Below are positions 21,801 to 36,800 of a stretch of 49,853 bases of DNA, in pieces (the first letter of the stretch is position 1; every line of letters begins with the position of its first letter). Made by a program: the position numbers and the translations under genes. The stretch spans positions 18,404-68,256 of the forward strand of contig NW_003137823.1 of NCBI RefSeq assembly GCF_000003605.2. The letters are read 5' to 3'. The DNA comes from Saccoglossus kowalevskii. Taxonomy: Eukaryota > Hemichordata > Enteropneusta > Harrimaniidae. The notes under the pieces were generated by a model. The model made no database searches. It was given only the letters and a program-made list of their open reading frames with translations, and was not told the origin of the DNA.

Positions 21801-24800
21801 AGTCATTAATACAATCAATATGGTAAAAATACAGATCTATGTCATTGTTGTAGCCTATTCAATACACTGCATATGTTATTCATGTTTATACCGCAGATTT
21901 AATTTCACGTATTTGTCTTTGTAAAAAAAATTTTTACCCGCTACAGTTTTATTTAAATTTGCAAACTACTATGGTTGCATGATTCATATAAAAATTGTAA
22001 ACTGCTACAATTGTATTTATATACTGATTGTAAACTGATATGGCTGTACACATGTATTCATATTGAGATTGTATACCACTATAGTTGTGTGTATATGCAT
22101 ATTGTAAAAGATCATGGTTGTATTCATATACAGATTGTATTTATGTTGTATGTGTGTTTGTATTTTGTATTTATATGTAGTTTTTTAATTTAATGTGGCT
22201 CTATTAATATGTAGATTTGGTGTTGTAAACCACTATGGTTGTTGAGGATTGTACACCATTCCCGAAGAAACCTATATGCTGTATCCATATGGAAATTGTA
22301 AATCGTTATCGTAATAATCACACGTATTTGTAATCCGCTATTTTAAATCTCGCATAATTTATAATATATATACAAACTATCCAATATTTTGTGTTCTGGA
22401 CAGGATATGAACTTAATACATTATTTACCTGTATTTTTTGGAAGGACACGTTCATCATAGCAATTAGCATATTAATGAGGACAATAATTGAGGTAATACA
22501 ATAGCATGACATCATAACGGCGCCAATCCAGTCTGTAAACGAGTGGTGGCCGCCAGTCACTTGGGTGTTGCTGACATCAACTAATCCAAATATCGTCCAT
22601 ATCAAAGTTTCAGCTGCGTTATATAACCTATATTAGTATAATAAGATGACAGAGTGAAATTATTATATCGCATTATATCGAATGCTTCCAAATAGTTATA
22701 TTTGTGAATATCATCGCGCCAGTACGCATGCGTGCAGTCGCTGTACACAGCAAAGGAGTCGCGTATGATGAGAACATGTCAGAACATGAAATGTATCCAC
22801 TAGAGTTGGTCATGTGGTATGAAATGCACACCCATTTCGTAGTACTTATCACATCACTCATATCATCTAGCTCCCCCAAAAAGTGATATCGAGTGATAGT
22901 TACAAAATTCTCGATCGTTATTATCACGTATGTCAACGATCAAGTGATATAGCGCATATATTCAGTATTATCTCGTCGTTATCAGATACAATTCGGCATA
23001 AAAACAGCATAATGGCATAGCAACAAACCATCATTGTTCTGGGTATATCACTTGATATATTGCCACTATAACACAATTAATATATATTTTGGTATAGAAG
23101 GACGGCCATTTTTTTCAGAAATATTAATAATTACGCAGCTAAATAGAATGACTTTATCAATTCTGTGATGTTACATATGTGTTACGTATGTCATCTATAT
23201 CCTACAGTCTTCCAGTAAATACCCATAATTTGTATTAACGCTATAGGCTTGGTGTATTAACTTACGTGCTGTATGCATTATTAGGATTTTGACAGGTAAC
23301 ACCGATGCATTCACCGGCAGCACTCAACACATCCGTTGTACTGTAGTAAAAAAACAGCTGATTAAGACCAACAGCAAATGAGACCAGCACTAGAGCTATA
23401 ATGCACAGGAACTTACAGATATCTTCGACCATTCTACCTAATGATATCTGCAACGGACCCAATTGCGCGTTCGCCGTGAATAGGTAGAACATACGCAGTG
23501 TGCTGTAAAAAAGAAAAGAAAAAACATGACAATAATTTATACCGTTAGGTCACTATGGCAACAAAATATTGTTTGTCAGGACATGTAAATATACATATTA
23601 CACGAACTTGATAGTCCCGTCTTGTCGTGTGACGTATGTGTGACGTACGTATATATTGGTGATGTAATCGACGTTACAGAGCGCATGGATATGTGCGTGC
23701 GGGGGTGGATATAACATGCTTGCGTTGTTGCTTAAATCTATAGCGTGTACTAACCTGAATATATTAGCCACTGCAAATACAGCCTCTGCGACTAGTGTTG
23801 GATCCCATGCATCCCACTCCTTCCTTGGTAGAATTTCTGGACCATCGTGCCATACATGTATCTGTAACAAGACAGTCAATGTGTGACGTATTACTTGGTT
23901 TTTATTTAGGTTTAATATATTTAGAGCGTGTGTCTGGTCATGCATTGAGGCTCAAAACAACATCGCGACATTATTACTAATAATTAAGGTCAATCTGCAT
24001 TTTAAATCATTTTGATCTAAAAAAAATACTGCTCATTTAATATTCACATGAAATATTAATAGCAACCTTAAACAACGAGTAGACTAACTCGGTAAATCGT
24101 CATAATAGAGAGATTAAGATGCGCATACGAGAACGGAACGAGAACGGATACGTCACCGCTTTGTGCATGAGCTCCGCGCGAACCAATGACGTCATCGGTT
24201 GCCTGGTCGTACGGCAGTCGTTTTGAACGTGATAAAGGTGACTGACTCGTAGTTGATTTTCCGAGAGCTTTTCTCGCTGTCAATTTTAATTGATTTTTAC
24301 TGACATTGATAAAACGTTTTATATTAGAGTGATTTTGTATATTTATGATAAAATAAGAAATATTGGATGCAGTTTAGCTGCTATTTATACCCACTGAAAA
24401 CGCATGACATTGTTCTGCTGAAAGACGTCGGCAAACAGGCCTGGGACTTCAGCTGAGAGTGGATGGAAATAGCGAGAGCTCTGTCAAATGTNNNNNNNNN
24501 NNNNNNNNNNNNNNNNNNNNNNNNNNNNNNNNNNNNNNNNNNNNNNNNNNNNNNNNNNNNNNNNNNNNNNNNNNNNNNNNNNNNNNNNNNNNNNNNNNNN
24601 NNNNNNNNNNNNNNNNNNNNNNNNNNNNNNNNNNNNNNNNNNNNNNNNNNNNNNNNNNNNNNNNNNNNNNNNNNNNNNNNNNNNNNNNNNNNNNNNNNNN
24701 NNNNNNNNNNNNNNNNNNNNNNNNNNNNNNNNNNNNNNNNNNNNNNNNNNNNNNNNNNNNNNNNNNNNNNNNNNNNNNNNNNNNNNNNNNNNNNNNNNNN

Positions 24801-27800
24801 NNNNNNNNNNNNNNNNNNNNNNNNNNNNNNNNNNNNNNNNNNNNNNNNNNNNNNNNNNNNNNNNNNNNNNNNNNNNNNNNNNNNNNNNNNNNNNNNNNNN
24901 NNNNNNNNNNNNNNNNNNNNNNNNNNNNNNNNNNNNNNNNNNNNNNNNNNNNNNNNNNNNNNNNNNNNNNNNNNNNNNNNNNNNNNNNNNNNNNNNNNNN
25001 NNNNNNNNNNNNNNNNNNNNNNNNNNATGTGAACTAACTACTAATTCTGATTCCGGACGTGAAATGACATAACAAATTTTATTGGATATTATGGTTGCCC
25101 AATGATAGACGGATTGACATGGTTCTGGTTTCAGTTACGTTCCCGTTGTGGACGCTTGTACTTAATCGTTTTCTGACACCCGGGAACGTAACGCAAACGA
25201 AATTAGAACATCACGTTACGTTCCCGTTACGTACGCAAATCTTAAACTCTCTATTTAGTAAGTGGGTCAAATTTGAGAGGAATGCATGCTCAATTATCAC
25301 CCTCTCGTAGACTGACATGCATCTGAATTAAGGCGCTGTGGAAATAGCAACTGTTATATTATTCTGTATTATATTTTATTTTCTGAATGTACAACACCTG
25401 GAAAACACAGAGACGGAGCAGTTATTAAAGTCGCATTGTTGTATGCATGCGTGTTTATAATACATTCTCGTCGGTAGAGATTTGTCTTGGTAATAAAGTA
25501 TTCCACATATACAATCAACTAAATTTAAAAGTACAGTTGTTACAAAGCGACTCTTTTTACTTAGACTTGGTTGTTTTATACCAAAATTACGCTTTAAAAG
25601 AATATTCTCTTTGAACGTTTTCAAAGTCACCTGAAACGTTGAATTAAAAACACGTATGATGATTTACCTTAAGATGAGCTGTCAATCTTAAACCAAAGGT
25701 TGCTATATACATACTGTTTATAATGAAATCTAACAGATTCCACCAATCTTTCATATAATTAGGAACGCCTTTGTCCCATAATTGCTTTATTTCCGCCCAA
25801 ATGTAACCTATAATGCAACCAATCAGGAAATGTTTAAAATAACATGTAACAAAATAATAGTTTCGTCATAAGCTATTGTTAATATTAATGAGGCAATAAC
25901 GAAGCATCATAAATGTAATATAAATGTATAGATTTCCACATACATGGTCAAACATTTTATTTTGTTTATTTCTCGGAGTAACAGAAAGGGATCTTTGAAG
26001 AAAAGCATACAGCTGCCATTGCTATAACGATGACGTCACTCACCTATCACATACACCATGATGCACTTCTCTACTGTTGACGGTGGTGGCGCTCTTAAAT
26101 CTTTTCGTTCTTTATAATACTCCATTTGTTGCGATGCCAACACCAATAATACTATGAACATCATATCTGAGGCACAGTGGTTGAGAAACTTGATAAATGG
26201 AAGACGGGCCAACCTGCCTAGTTTACTACACGGGACAATAAGATAAAACAAGGAAATTGCAGGGTATACCAGAGCTATACATATAATAATGATTGCTTTG
26301 ACGCCTAACGGGTGACGTTTCCAGCCATTAAGACCCTGGTACCATAGTTCCGCCAGTAACTGCTGACAGTTTGGGTGTGCTACAAACTGAAATTGAAACA
26401 AATATATACATTACAGCTGGTGTCAAAATAATTAGATTGATTAGGGAACATATGACGTCAGACCATGGTGATCGACCAGGTGTGTCAATCTGTACTCGTA
26501 CATGAAGCCAATTTAATTCGCTTGTCAATAAATGTGTACCTAATAAAAGTAAGTTGAGTGTGCAATTGGCGACAATAACAAAGATAGCCCCGTGTGCTCA
26601 TACATTTAACGGTATGTCGTACATACGCCTACTAAGCTCTCATAGTTGTTGTTCAATTCGATGCGTAGATGTTTCAACTCCCTTGTGAGTGCCATGCAAA
26701 TTGCGTCTACTTGAATATATTAGATTGTGTTTATTTTTAGCACAGGGAAATGTTGACAATTAAATGAGGTTAACGAATGAATGCATGTAATATTCTGCAG
26801 TGCATATTCGTTTTGAATACATTGGTTTAAAGTATAGATCGTAGGAGTCATCGACACTAATGATGTTTCCATTTTATTGAAAGATAAGAACATGGCAATG
26901 TGTTATGGTGATGCACTCACTGCCATGTTGGTGAATTGCAGTCGAATTTGAGGTTTCAAACACAAAATTCACTCGATGGCAATATTCACCGAACATTATT
27001 AAATACTCTGAGTTGCATCCACGTTGTAACGCTTTACAAATATTTTTAAAATTTAGATTTGATTTAACGTTTAGAAAAAATCCACAGAGAATTTGTGTAA
27101 AATAGTAAAACTCGGAGACGTTATATTGAGGCGCCATAAGTTTGTGGCCCTGTATTTCACTCCCAACAAGACTCAAAGCTGGGTGACATAACACCTCCGT
27201 GGATGTGTTGTAGGATTTTATTCCTCTAACAAACGAAACCCCCAGCTAGGGTGCACAATATCTTATTGAGTGTGTTTCAGGAATCAACTCCAGGAACACA
27301 CTAGAACTCTGAGGTGAGAGATAGGTTTGTTTGACATGACTCACAGTCTTGCTATAAAAGAGTAGTGACGTCATTCTGTAACACTTATTTTACCTTTATC
27401 TACTGCATCCAGCTCGTGTAGATTCCCCAGCATCTATCTGTTTTCACAAGACTCAGGTTGAAACTATTCGTGCGAAAATTCATCAACACTACTTTCTAAT
27501 TTCGGTTTACTCTAAGTATAATTTGCTCTTGTAAACAAACTAATTCAATAATATTAATATTTCATTTCGTATTTTTGTGTGTGAGTTCCAGTTATCTGTG
27601 TTGCATTCATAGAAATCGTTACAAGTCTGTTCCATGAATAAAAAATCAAACATGCACGATTTACACTTTGTTTTCATACTTATAAACATCTTCAATATGT
27701 CTGGAAATGTGTGCACTGTCGCCGAAACGTTTATTTATTCATTTAGATTCGCTGAGACTCACCGATTTTTGTCTGTATCTAACAGCAAGATTTAACCGAC

Positions 27801-30800
27801 TCAGTTCTTCGTATCCAGTTGGCGATGTATGATCTCGGTTAAGTATTGTCCCCAGTTCTTTTGATCCCCTAGTTTGATCTAATAAATCCTCGGCAAAGTT
27901 TTTACACTGGTGTACTAGCTTTTCATAATCGGCCTTGAATTCATTTTCGATACGCGCCAGGCTCCGTAACTCGCCACTTAATTCAAATGCAGTCAGGATG
28001 GGATCATCGCATGTCAGAGCAATTAACGACGGGCTCGTTAATGCTTTATAAATATTCAATCTTGATCGAGAGTGCCTGAGTCCGTCGTGCTTAATGCTGC
28101 TTTTGCAGTCATTGCAGCCACATTTCACAGTATGTGGTTTGGGAATAGAAGAGCCACGTTCAATCAATATTTTTAATATTTCGTAATTGTTCTTGTGCGC
28201 TGCAAGCATGACCGGTGTAATGTCAGGAGTGAAGTCCGTTTCATTCTGATCATGAAGTATTTGTGCCTGAGAAAATAAATCACACATTATTCATTATTAT
28301 ATTGTTTCATTGGAAGATATAAAAATGCGTGGCCAAGTTTGTTACGGGTAAGTAAGCAAGAGAGAACATTTACGTGTTTCACTGATTGTTCTAGGGATAC
28401 TACGTGTGCCGCCCTGCGTCGTTAAGACTCACATGACTTCCCATTGACATCTGACAAGACATCTAACGCTAATCCCAAAAGTACATGTAGTCAGGTAAAA
28501 TAACGTGTGTGTCTGGTGAAAGGTCATATATATACTAAGCTTATAAAAATGTTCACCTTTTTTAACTGAGCTATCGCGATTACTCTATGGCTATATATAT
28601 ATTTTTTATTTTATGAAACATCTAAGTTTCCAAGCAATAGCAAATCGTACACTTACATTTCCGCTATAGATTCAGCATTGTTACACAGTATATCAACACA
28701 TGCATGTTATTCAAACACTGCCGATCGCCGTGTTATCGTCTTTCAGGCTTTCCTGTCGTTCTGCCGTACATTGTAAACTGGTTTCAAAGCTTGTCATATT
28801 ACATAAAATGTATCCAATTGAACATTGTATGACATTACTTAATTTGAACAAATCGAACTCCATATAGTCAATCAATAAGTATACCTAAAATGGCATTAAA
28901 ATAAGTGAACTCAAGATATACGATAATATGGGATAACGTTATTTATCGTTTAAATGACGTGAGTATTATACACAATTATTTGCGTTTGCGCAATAAAGCC
29001 AATCATTTAAATTTGATACATTAGTAAAATTAATGTGTGTTAATGTACGTAGTGGTTACAACATGACCCGGGCAAATGTAATTCTTTTCAACAAAACCAT
29101 TAGGTATGCATGACACATGCGCACAAGCAAATACTCGGCATAATGTCATTTTACATTTCCACGGTGAATTTAACTTGAATTAGCCGATATAGCTGTAATA
29201 TTTTATTGGATGAAAACATTAACGAAAGGTCGCCTGGAAAAATATTATTAGGATATATAAAACTAAAGTATTCACGGCACGTAGCAGTGTGATATCCTAA
29301 TATGAAAGCCCTTAACTAAACACGGTCTCGTCAAACCAATTAGGTGTGCCACTCTATGACACCGTTCATATTAGCAGGCGTTTCCATCCATTGTTAGCCA
29401 ACTGATTCAGTATAAATTATTGTATCTCTAGTTATAGTCGACATGCGTACTGCATAGAACGGGACTAATACACAAAACATATATGACAACATATAATAGT
29501 GAGTTTAAATATTAAACCCGTTCTTCAGCCGTATACAGTATTGATAAAACACTGTAACCACACACGTGAACGTGTCAATCTGGTCGCAATAAAACCGCAA
29601 TCTAAATAACCACAATACATGCAGATGCGTTTCTTCATTGTGAACGGGCTATAAGTCCCCCAGCCACGTATGTGAATTTACGATTTAAAACAATGAAATA
29701 AAAGACAGCCAACTAGGGCAGTATTTATTCTTTTGACATTAGTATGTTACAACAACCTCACTCACGTCTAGAGAATATAACATTAAAAATATATGGATTA
29801 TAGAATGAAAGCCAATAATCTTGATGACGAATGCGGATTTATATTCCCGTCGTAAATTATATATTTTAGCGAAATTGACATTCTTAGATTTATGGTGATT
29901 AAACCCTGGTCTGATTGCTCTCGAGTTAAAGTATTGAATGGCATGTTCTACCTTGCCTCTAGGGACCGTCAGTGTAATATCACAGGTTTACAATTTCAGT
30001 GCATTTAGATATACTGCGTAAAATGAAGAGTAATTCACCTTTCACACTCTTTTTTTATTTCATTTCTTGGTCGGTGTTTGTTGTAATGTAATTCAAATCC
30101 GCAAAGGCAACTCTTCATTCTCACCCAAAGTCATAAGATGCATGTTTAACAGAATACAAAAACAAAGCAGCACTATTTGGTCAGCCCTGTCCATACCACC
30201 ATACTTGTCACTGTTTTATCACAACGCCATTTGTAAGCGCAATCCTACGATTTGAATATCGTTAAACATTGCTCTCGCAATTTCACGGAAGTGACGAAAG
30301 TTTGCGACGGCTCATATCAGTTTAACTACACAGTACTATCCAAAAGGTGTTCTTTTTCTCCAATGCTTAATGCTCTACTTCAAATTGAAATCATTTCTCG
30401 TCATATCATGTTTTAAACGTATATCATCTTACCACTATACACAAAGGTGAGATGTAAATAAAGGCCTAAAATACTTGATTGGATTGTCTTAAAGCCGATT
30501 TACAAGCGATGACTCTCAAGGTAACGCAACGAACGACAATAACGGTTACACAAGACAGGCAGCTGAATGTGGCGATGGACGAATAGATGCCTGAAAAATC
30601 GAGATTTATTTTTTATTATTTTTTCAGGCGACGCTGCCAAATCTATCTTGACGCTATTATAGATTATATTTGAATGTGGGGGAGTATTCAGCATAACTAC
30701 AAATGGCGTTACTTCAAAGACACCAGGTGTTGTTTAGGCAAAATGGTACCACCTATTAAGATAATTCTCATACCGTACAAAAAATTATATTCCACACATA

Positions 30801-33800
30801 AACACGAATCAGATCAATTGGCATCATGTGTGTTGTTCTAAATAAGTTTGAAAAAAAATGGCAAATGCTTCAAGTTACCTGCGAAATGTTAATGACATCA
30901 TGATAAAGAAAAATATTGTGAAATGAAATTGTGAAAATTAGTCGGGTTGAATCAAATCACTGACGTGCATCAATGACCCATCACGCACGACAGTCAAGAG
31001 CAGTTCAAATAAAATTATCTCAGGCAAGCCAGAGAACGGCTGAACACATGTTCAAATTTGCTGTTACAAATTACAAATAATACAATATAGCTGCACCTTG
31101 CCCATCGAATTGCATGTTTTCACGCCGTGAATCAGAATGAAATGTCCGATTACGTAAATTAAATATGTGTGGTGTGTGTTGAAAATAAGCATTGTCTTTT
31201 CAAAGTTATCAAGTCATTGTATTATATTATATTATACAATACGCGACTAACTTTATGAACCAACTAGAGGCTTTGTGTTCTATGGCTGTTAGACGCGGCT
31301 AATTATATTATTTAAATAGTCACCAGAAAACTTGACATGTTGAGAATTTTTTTTTTGAGTGGAAAGAATATTTCACGTTTCGTTCTCAACTACTCTTAGT
31401 GTTGCGGCATTGTACTTATGTAACATTACCTAGTGCAGCATAGTCCAGAATAAAATTATTTCTACAGAACTTTGATATTTAGATTTAGTTCTGTTATCAC
31501 ATACATTTTGTCTTCACTTTTTGTAGTAGGTTTTTCAAGTAAAACCAATTGCAGAAAAATGACCGTGCGTAGTGAGGTGATTGAACACAAAATTGAAGGC
31601 TGCCTGTGGCAGAGGTATTATAGCGTAAAATTCAAAGGATGGGAAGGAGACTGTCAACATGTAATGCGCGGCACGAGTACGTACACTAAACATATACACT
31701 GCTTGTTATTCATCACAATCCGCTGAATCGCGAAATAGCTTAATTACCAAATGAATCAAAGCTGATTAAATACAACAGAACACACACTATGAGATTAAAA
31801 GAAATATTAATTGAAATGAATAATGTAAAATGAAAGCATTATACACTGACATTCACTGTGATAGTTTCCACAGATCGTGATAAATGAGACAAACGTGTTA
31901 TAGTCGGAAACAGCTTTGATACAAAACTAACGTGCTATGTACCATACCAGTTGTGTTTCTCCAGGTGCATTTTAGTCTAATTAAATACCCGATAAGGCAA
32001 GACAATTATTTAATGAATATGTGTACGCTATCGGAAATCATGAATGCTCTTTACGTAAACTGAGTTGCAAAACTAGACGCTATTCATTCGATAGGCAATC
32101 ACATATTTCCTACAAGAAGGAAGCTAGGAAAGGTTATTTAGGCTATTCTGTATTAGTATTCGGTTATTTTCAAAAGTATCACCGTACTTATAATCTCCCT
32201 TACGTGCATTTGAATAACAATTGGCGGGATTGTGGGAAAGTACCAATCTCATTAAAATCCAGGCTATATTTTTTGTTGTATGTTATATAAAGAAAAGCTT
32301 ATTAACGACAAGTGAACCCCAAAAAATTGATAATTAAACGAACTGACAATTAATTAAATATGGTAATTAACTATAATTAACATACATAAAAATGTAACCT
32401 ATACCTACATCGTATTCAAATTACAGTGGGAAGTACAAAATTTGGCGTGTGTGATCAAAACAACAACATACCAATATGCATTTGTTGTTGAAGGTTATAA
32501 GTTCACTGAATACAGAATTTCTGTTTATTAGTTTTTTTCGTCCATGTCTCATGTTCAAAATTGAGTTGTGATTATTTAAATTAATGGTATGTTTGAGTGC
32601 AACACAAGACCCTTAGTGCACCCAATTGGAGATTACTTTATGGACTATCAGTTAATCACATGATGGGTCGGCAACGGTAAAGGTTTCTATACAAAGCGGT
32701 GATTTACCTTGATGCTCACATATGACCTTATTTGGGAACAACATATTGGCATTATTAAATAATGACATTGAACTATATACCCTTCAGAATTAGGTATATT
32801 ACACTGCACGCGGCCAGTCTAGATATTCAGTCTTATACGGGTTCTGCAATCCAATCCAACCCCAACACACTAACAACGGCCAGGCCAATCAGAGAGCAGC
32901 TTATTTGTTGATATTTGTATCGACGTATCAACGTCTGCCTTGTATATATGCTTCGATTCAACTGTAATGGGTTCACTGACAATTCACACTTTGTCTGTAT
33001 GTTTCTTTCATTGATTGAATTGAAACTATTTCAATTCATCATCAATTTTATGAACATCTATAGTTCAACATTGTCTTTGCCTTGCAAAACAAAATTTCTC
33101 AAGTTCGCTTCTGGTTTCGAAGAAGATCCCATTTTTTAAAAAAAAGACATCGTTCGTTTCGTCTAAACTATTGCACTAAAGTTTTGTAGAGAACGACTAG
33201 CATTGACAATCAAACAGCTTTGTGGCAGATATAATTCGTTTTTTGTTGAATACAAAGACCCTGTTCCATAGATTATCTCAGATTATATGAGATCTGAATA
33301 TCACTTGTCTGATGTAGATCTGCGGTTTCATTGAGAAACAATTTCATTGTGACTTAGAATGACATATGGCGGGCCACAAGTGGAGCAGGATGTGTTCACT
33401 TTTTTTTTTCAAAACACCTGGAGTCCATTTAATCCTCCTACCGATTTTGTTTCTATGACCGTTTTGTCGATTGTTGTCAGTTGTTTGTTTTTTGTTATTT
33501 TAAAATCTCATTTATTATTTACAAATACCTGGCTGGTTTTGTGATAACGACATAAGAACACTTATACGGGCGTGCCAACTAACAACAATAATTCAGTCGC
33601 ATACTCGGTCATCCCCATGTTGCCATAGAAACAACGCATACATTGTAAAATTGATTAGTCTGATATTCCACCTCGAGTTCATATACGCACTAAGAGTGTA
33701 TAGATGATAACTTGAGATTACAATATCTCTCTCAATATACGTGACATTTGTAAAAACACCGATAATATATTGATTAATTATGCAGCCCTTTTCTGTGGTG

Positions 33801-36800
33801 TATACTCCACGCCATTTTGTGTGCATTTATTCATTCTCGAAAGAAACACATCCTCGAATAAGTTAGTTCGAGTGGTCATATCCTGTACTGAGTGTCTAAA
33901 CCTCTCCTAAGCATACTTCAAGTTGTCGCATTACATATGGTAAGAGCGAATTGGCGATAATACAGAGGTAACAATGGCACAGTGCGTAATCATGATGTTC
34001 GTGTTTTCTCTGTATATTGTATACAACAAGGGAATGAAATATTGATACACACTGCTTGAAGCTACATATACATTTATAATTCGGTGCGTATACACAGTCC
34101 ACTATATCTTTTACGGGGTGGATGTTTAATCTCGGATCCTCTCTCCCTGGATTCCTGGCACTGATTGATTATGTATGCTAGATTCGCTACTTGATCAACG
34201 TTTTTCGACCATTGTTACAAGCAAAAAATATACAAATACGAATAATATACATAATTTATAAATAAGCGTTTAATTTATAGTAATCATTCAATGTGTGGTA
34301 AAGTTATAGTAATACCATATTTGTTACCATAGAAACATTCATGTTAGTCCCTTAAAAATATCAACTTTTCAATTTGTCATATTCCGGTGCATACTGTTTT
34401 AGTGGATGGCGAAACTGTACTAGGCTACTGGTATAGATTTTGTAATGATCTTCGTTTTCTGTGAGATAGTTCAAAATTATAAAATTAACAGTATTGCCAT
34501 CTTACCAAGCACATTGAATTAAATAATTAAGGGATTTTAAAGTTTTTAATTGTGGGTTTGTGGGTTTACTGTTAACATAGTTTGAATATGATATTTGATG
34601 TTTGTTCATGTATTAAAGAGAAACAGAAAAAACGACACAAAAAAACTGCGTTTGGAGAGAGAAGAAAAAGTTGCGTGCTAAGCAGTAACAGTCATTTCCA
34701 GCATGGTATTTCTGAACCTCTATTTCAATTCGATTCAAACATTTCTCACCACGGTGTTTTTTCGTGTTTTGTTGTTGAAGAATAGTTGCATTACTAGTTT
34801 AAGGAAGTATTTGTGTTTCATAACCTGCGTGTCGACGGGGTGCTCGAGTAGTTACTGCCTGTGGATTGTTTCTCAGTTGGAGAATGTAGAGATTTAATGA
34901 ACGTCACCTACATAAAGTGGCTCATTATAACACAGTTGTTGCCAACCACGGTTCAAAAGATGCTCAATTATAATATTTTTTCGTTTCGAAAGCCTACTAA
35001 AATTAAGTGAATTGTCCATACGTGCCAAAGTATGTTACTGCATCCAAATATATCATATATTTATATGACGTGTTGTTAAGACGATGGAAAAGTATTACAC
35101 GCATGTCATTAAATCTTTCAATGTTTACGGTATATGAACAATCAGTGAATGTGATGAAGTGTCCNNNNNNNNNNNNNNNNNNNNNNNNNNNNNNNNNNNN
35201 NNNNNNNNNNNNNNNNNNNNNNNNNNNNNNNNNNNNNNNNNNNNNNNNNNNNNNNNNNNNNNNNNNNNNNNNNNNNNNNNNNNNNNNNNNNNNNNNNNNN
35301 NNNNNNNNNNNNNNNNNNNNNNNNNNNNNNNNNNNNNNNNNNNNNNNNNNNNNNNNNNNNNNNNNNNNNNNNNNNNNNNNNNNNNNNNNNNNNNNNNNNN
35401 NNNNNNNNNNNNNNNNNNNNNNNNNNNNNNNNNNNNNNNNNNNNNNNNNNNNNNNNNNNNNNNNNNNNNNNNNNNNNNNNNNNNNNNNNNNNNNNNNNNN
35501 NNNNNNNNNNNNNNNNNNNNNNNNNNNNNNNNNNNNNNNNNNNNNNNNNNNNNNNNNNNNNNNNNNNNNNNNNNNNNNNNNNNNNNNNNNNNNNNNNNNN
35601 NNNNNNNNNNNNNNNNNNNNNNNNNNNNNNNNNNNNNNNNNNNNNNNNNNNNNNNNNNNNNNNNNNNNNNNNNNNNNNCAGCACAGTGTACAGCAGAATA
35701 TATCAGTGACGGGTAAAGCACATCACCGCATATGTTCGTGAATAAACATCATACCCACTCGATTTCTACATTAATAATCCGTTTTTATAGAATGTAAATG
35801 TATAACACGATAAATAGTTAAATCAGTGTAAGAATTATATTAGGACCTCAAGCAATACAGTCAAGAAGTGATGTCAGGCGTTCTGAAAATAATGAGTACA
35901 TCCTGCTCCACATGTTGCATATTCCAGTACTTTCTGAGTCGTATTATATTATATATTTACTTGGGTTTAATACAGATGACCCAAACATCTTAACAAAATC
36001 GATAATAATTGGCAAGTAATTGAAAGCGTTACATGCATTTTAATATTGTTAGATTAAATATACAGCCAATGTTTGTAATCACTATCATGTCTAAGTCTGA
36101 ACATATTTATGTACGGTGAAATATTATTTTCCCATAGGTGGGGCTTCAATGATCGTCTTACATGTGTTGGTGGGCGGGAAGTACGTGGGTGATAATGCAT
36201 ACATTCGGATATGCATAGATAATATACTCGTTTGTCAAGTGTTCCCTGCAGTCATTCTTACATACACTATGCATTTGTATTCTACGTCACCTTTTAAGAG
36301 GAGCGCAAACAAGCGTCTAAAGTCAATATTGTGTTGATTTAGGAGAAAAGGTTCGTTTTCCTGGTGATAGTTTATTATCACTTTTAGGAATAGCAATCAT
36401 GTTATTCCGTTACAGTTGCTGAACAGCGGGTAATTGACAAGGAGTGGTGAGTGTAATGTATGAGATTTACTTGCATTTGATTGCTCACGCTGATGACATA
36501 TCCACTAAACCCTGCATCTAACGATTCAGTTAGGTTAGGCACAGTCATTAAAGTATTTTCACAATATAAGAGGAAACCTGTTTCAATTTTATGTGTTTAC
36601 TTGTTCTGAAATTATATTACATACTTGCTTTGATATGCATGGAAATAACCCCAGAGAATTTCCAATCATTTAGTCTTATTGTACAAGTTAAAACAAAACC
36701 TTTGAATGGAATTCTCCTCATCGCATTCGTTTTCTTATACTCCGTATACTGTCCAAGCATTATGGTTAAATTTATGTATGTTGTTTATAAATTTATATGA

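Noticed and set aside
22600-22627. Alternative acceptor CAG near 22611 for TRPC exon 7
   Set aside because: Would put exon 7 out of frame with exon 6; the acceptor at 22628-22629 restores frame and family spacing.
24459-25072. Open frames of about 190 codons
   Set aside because: Consist almost only of N; the gap lies in a TRPC intron.
35007-35741. Open frame of 244 codons
   Set aside because: Mostly N; the short real ends look random.
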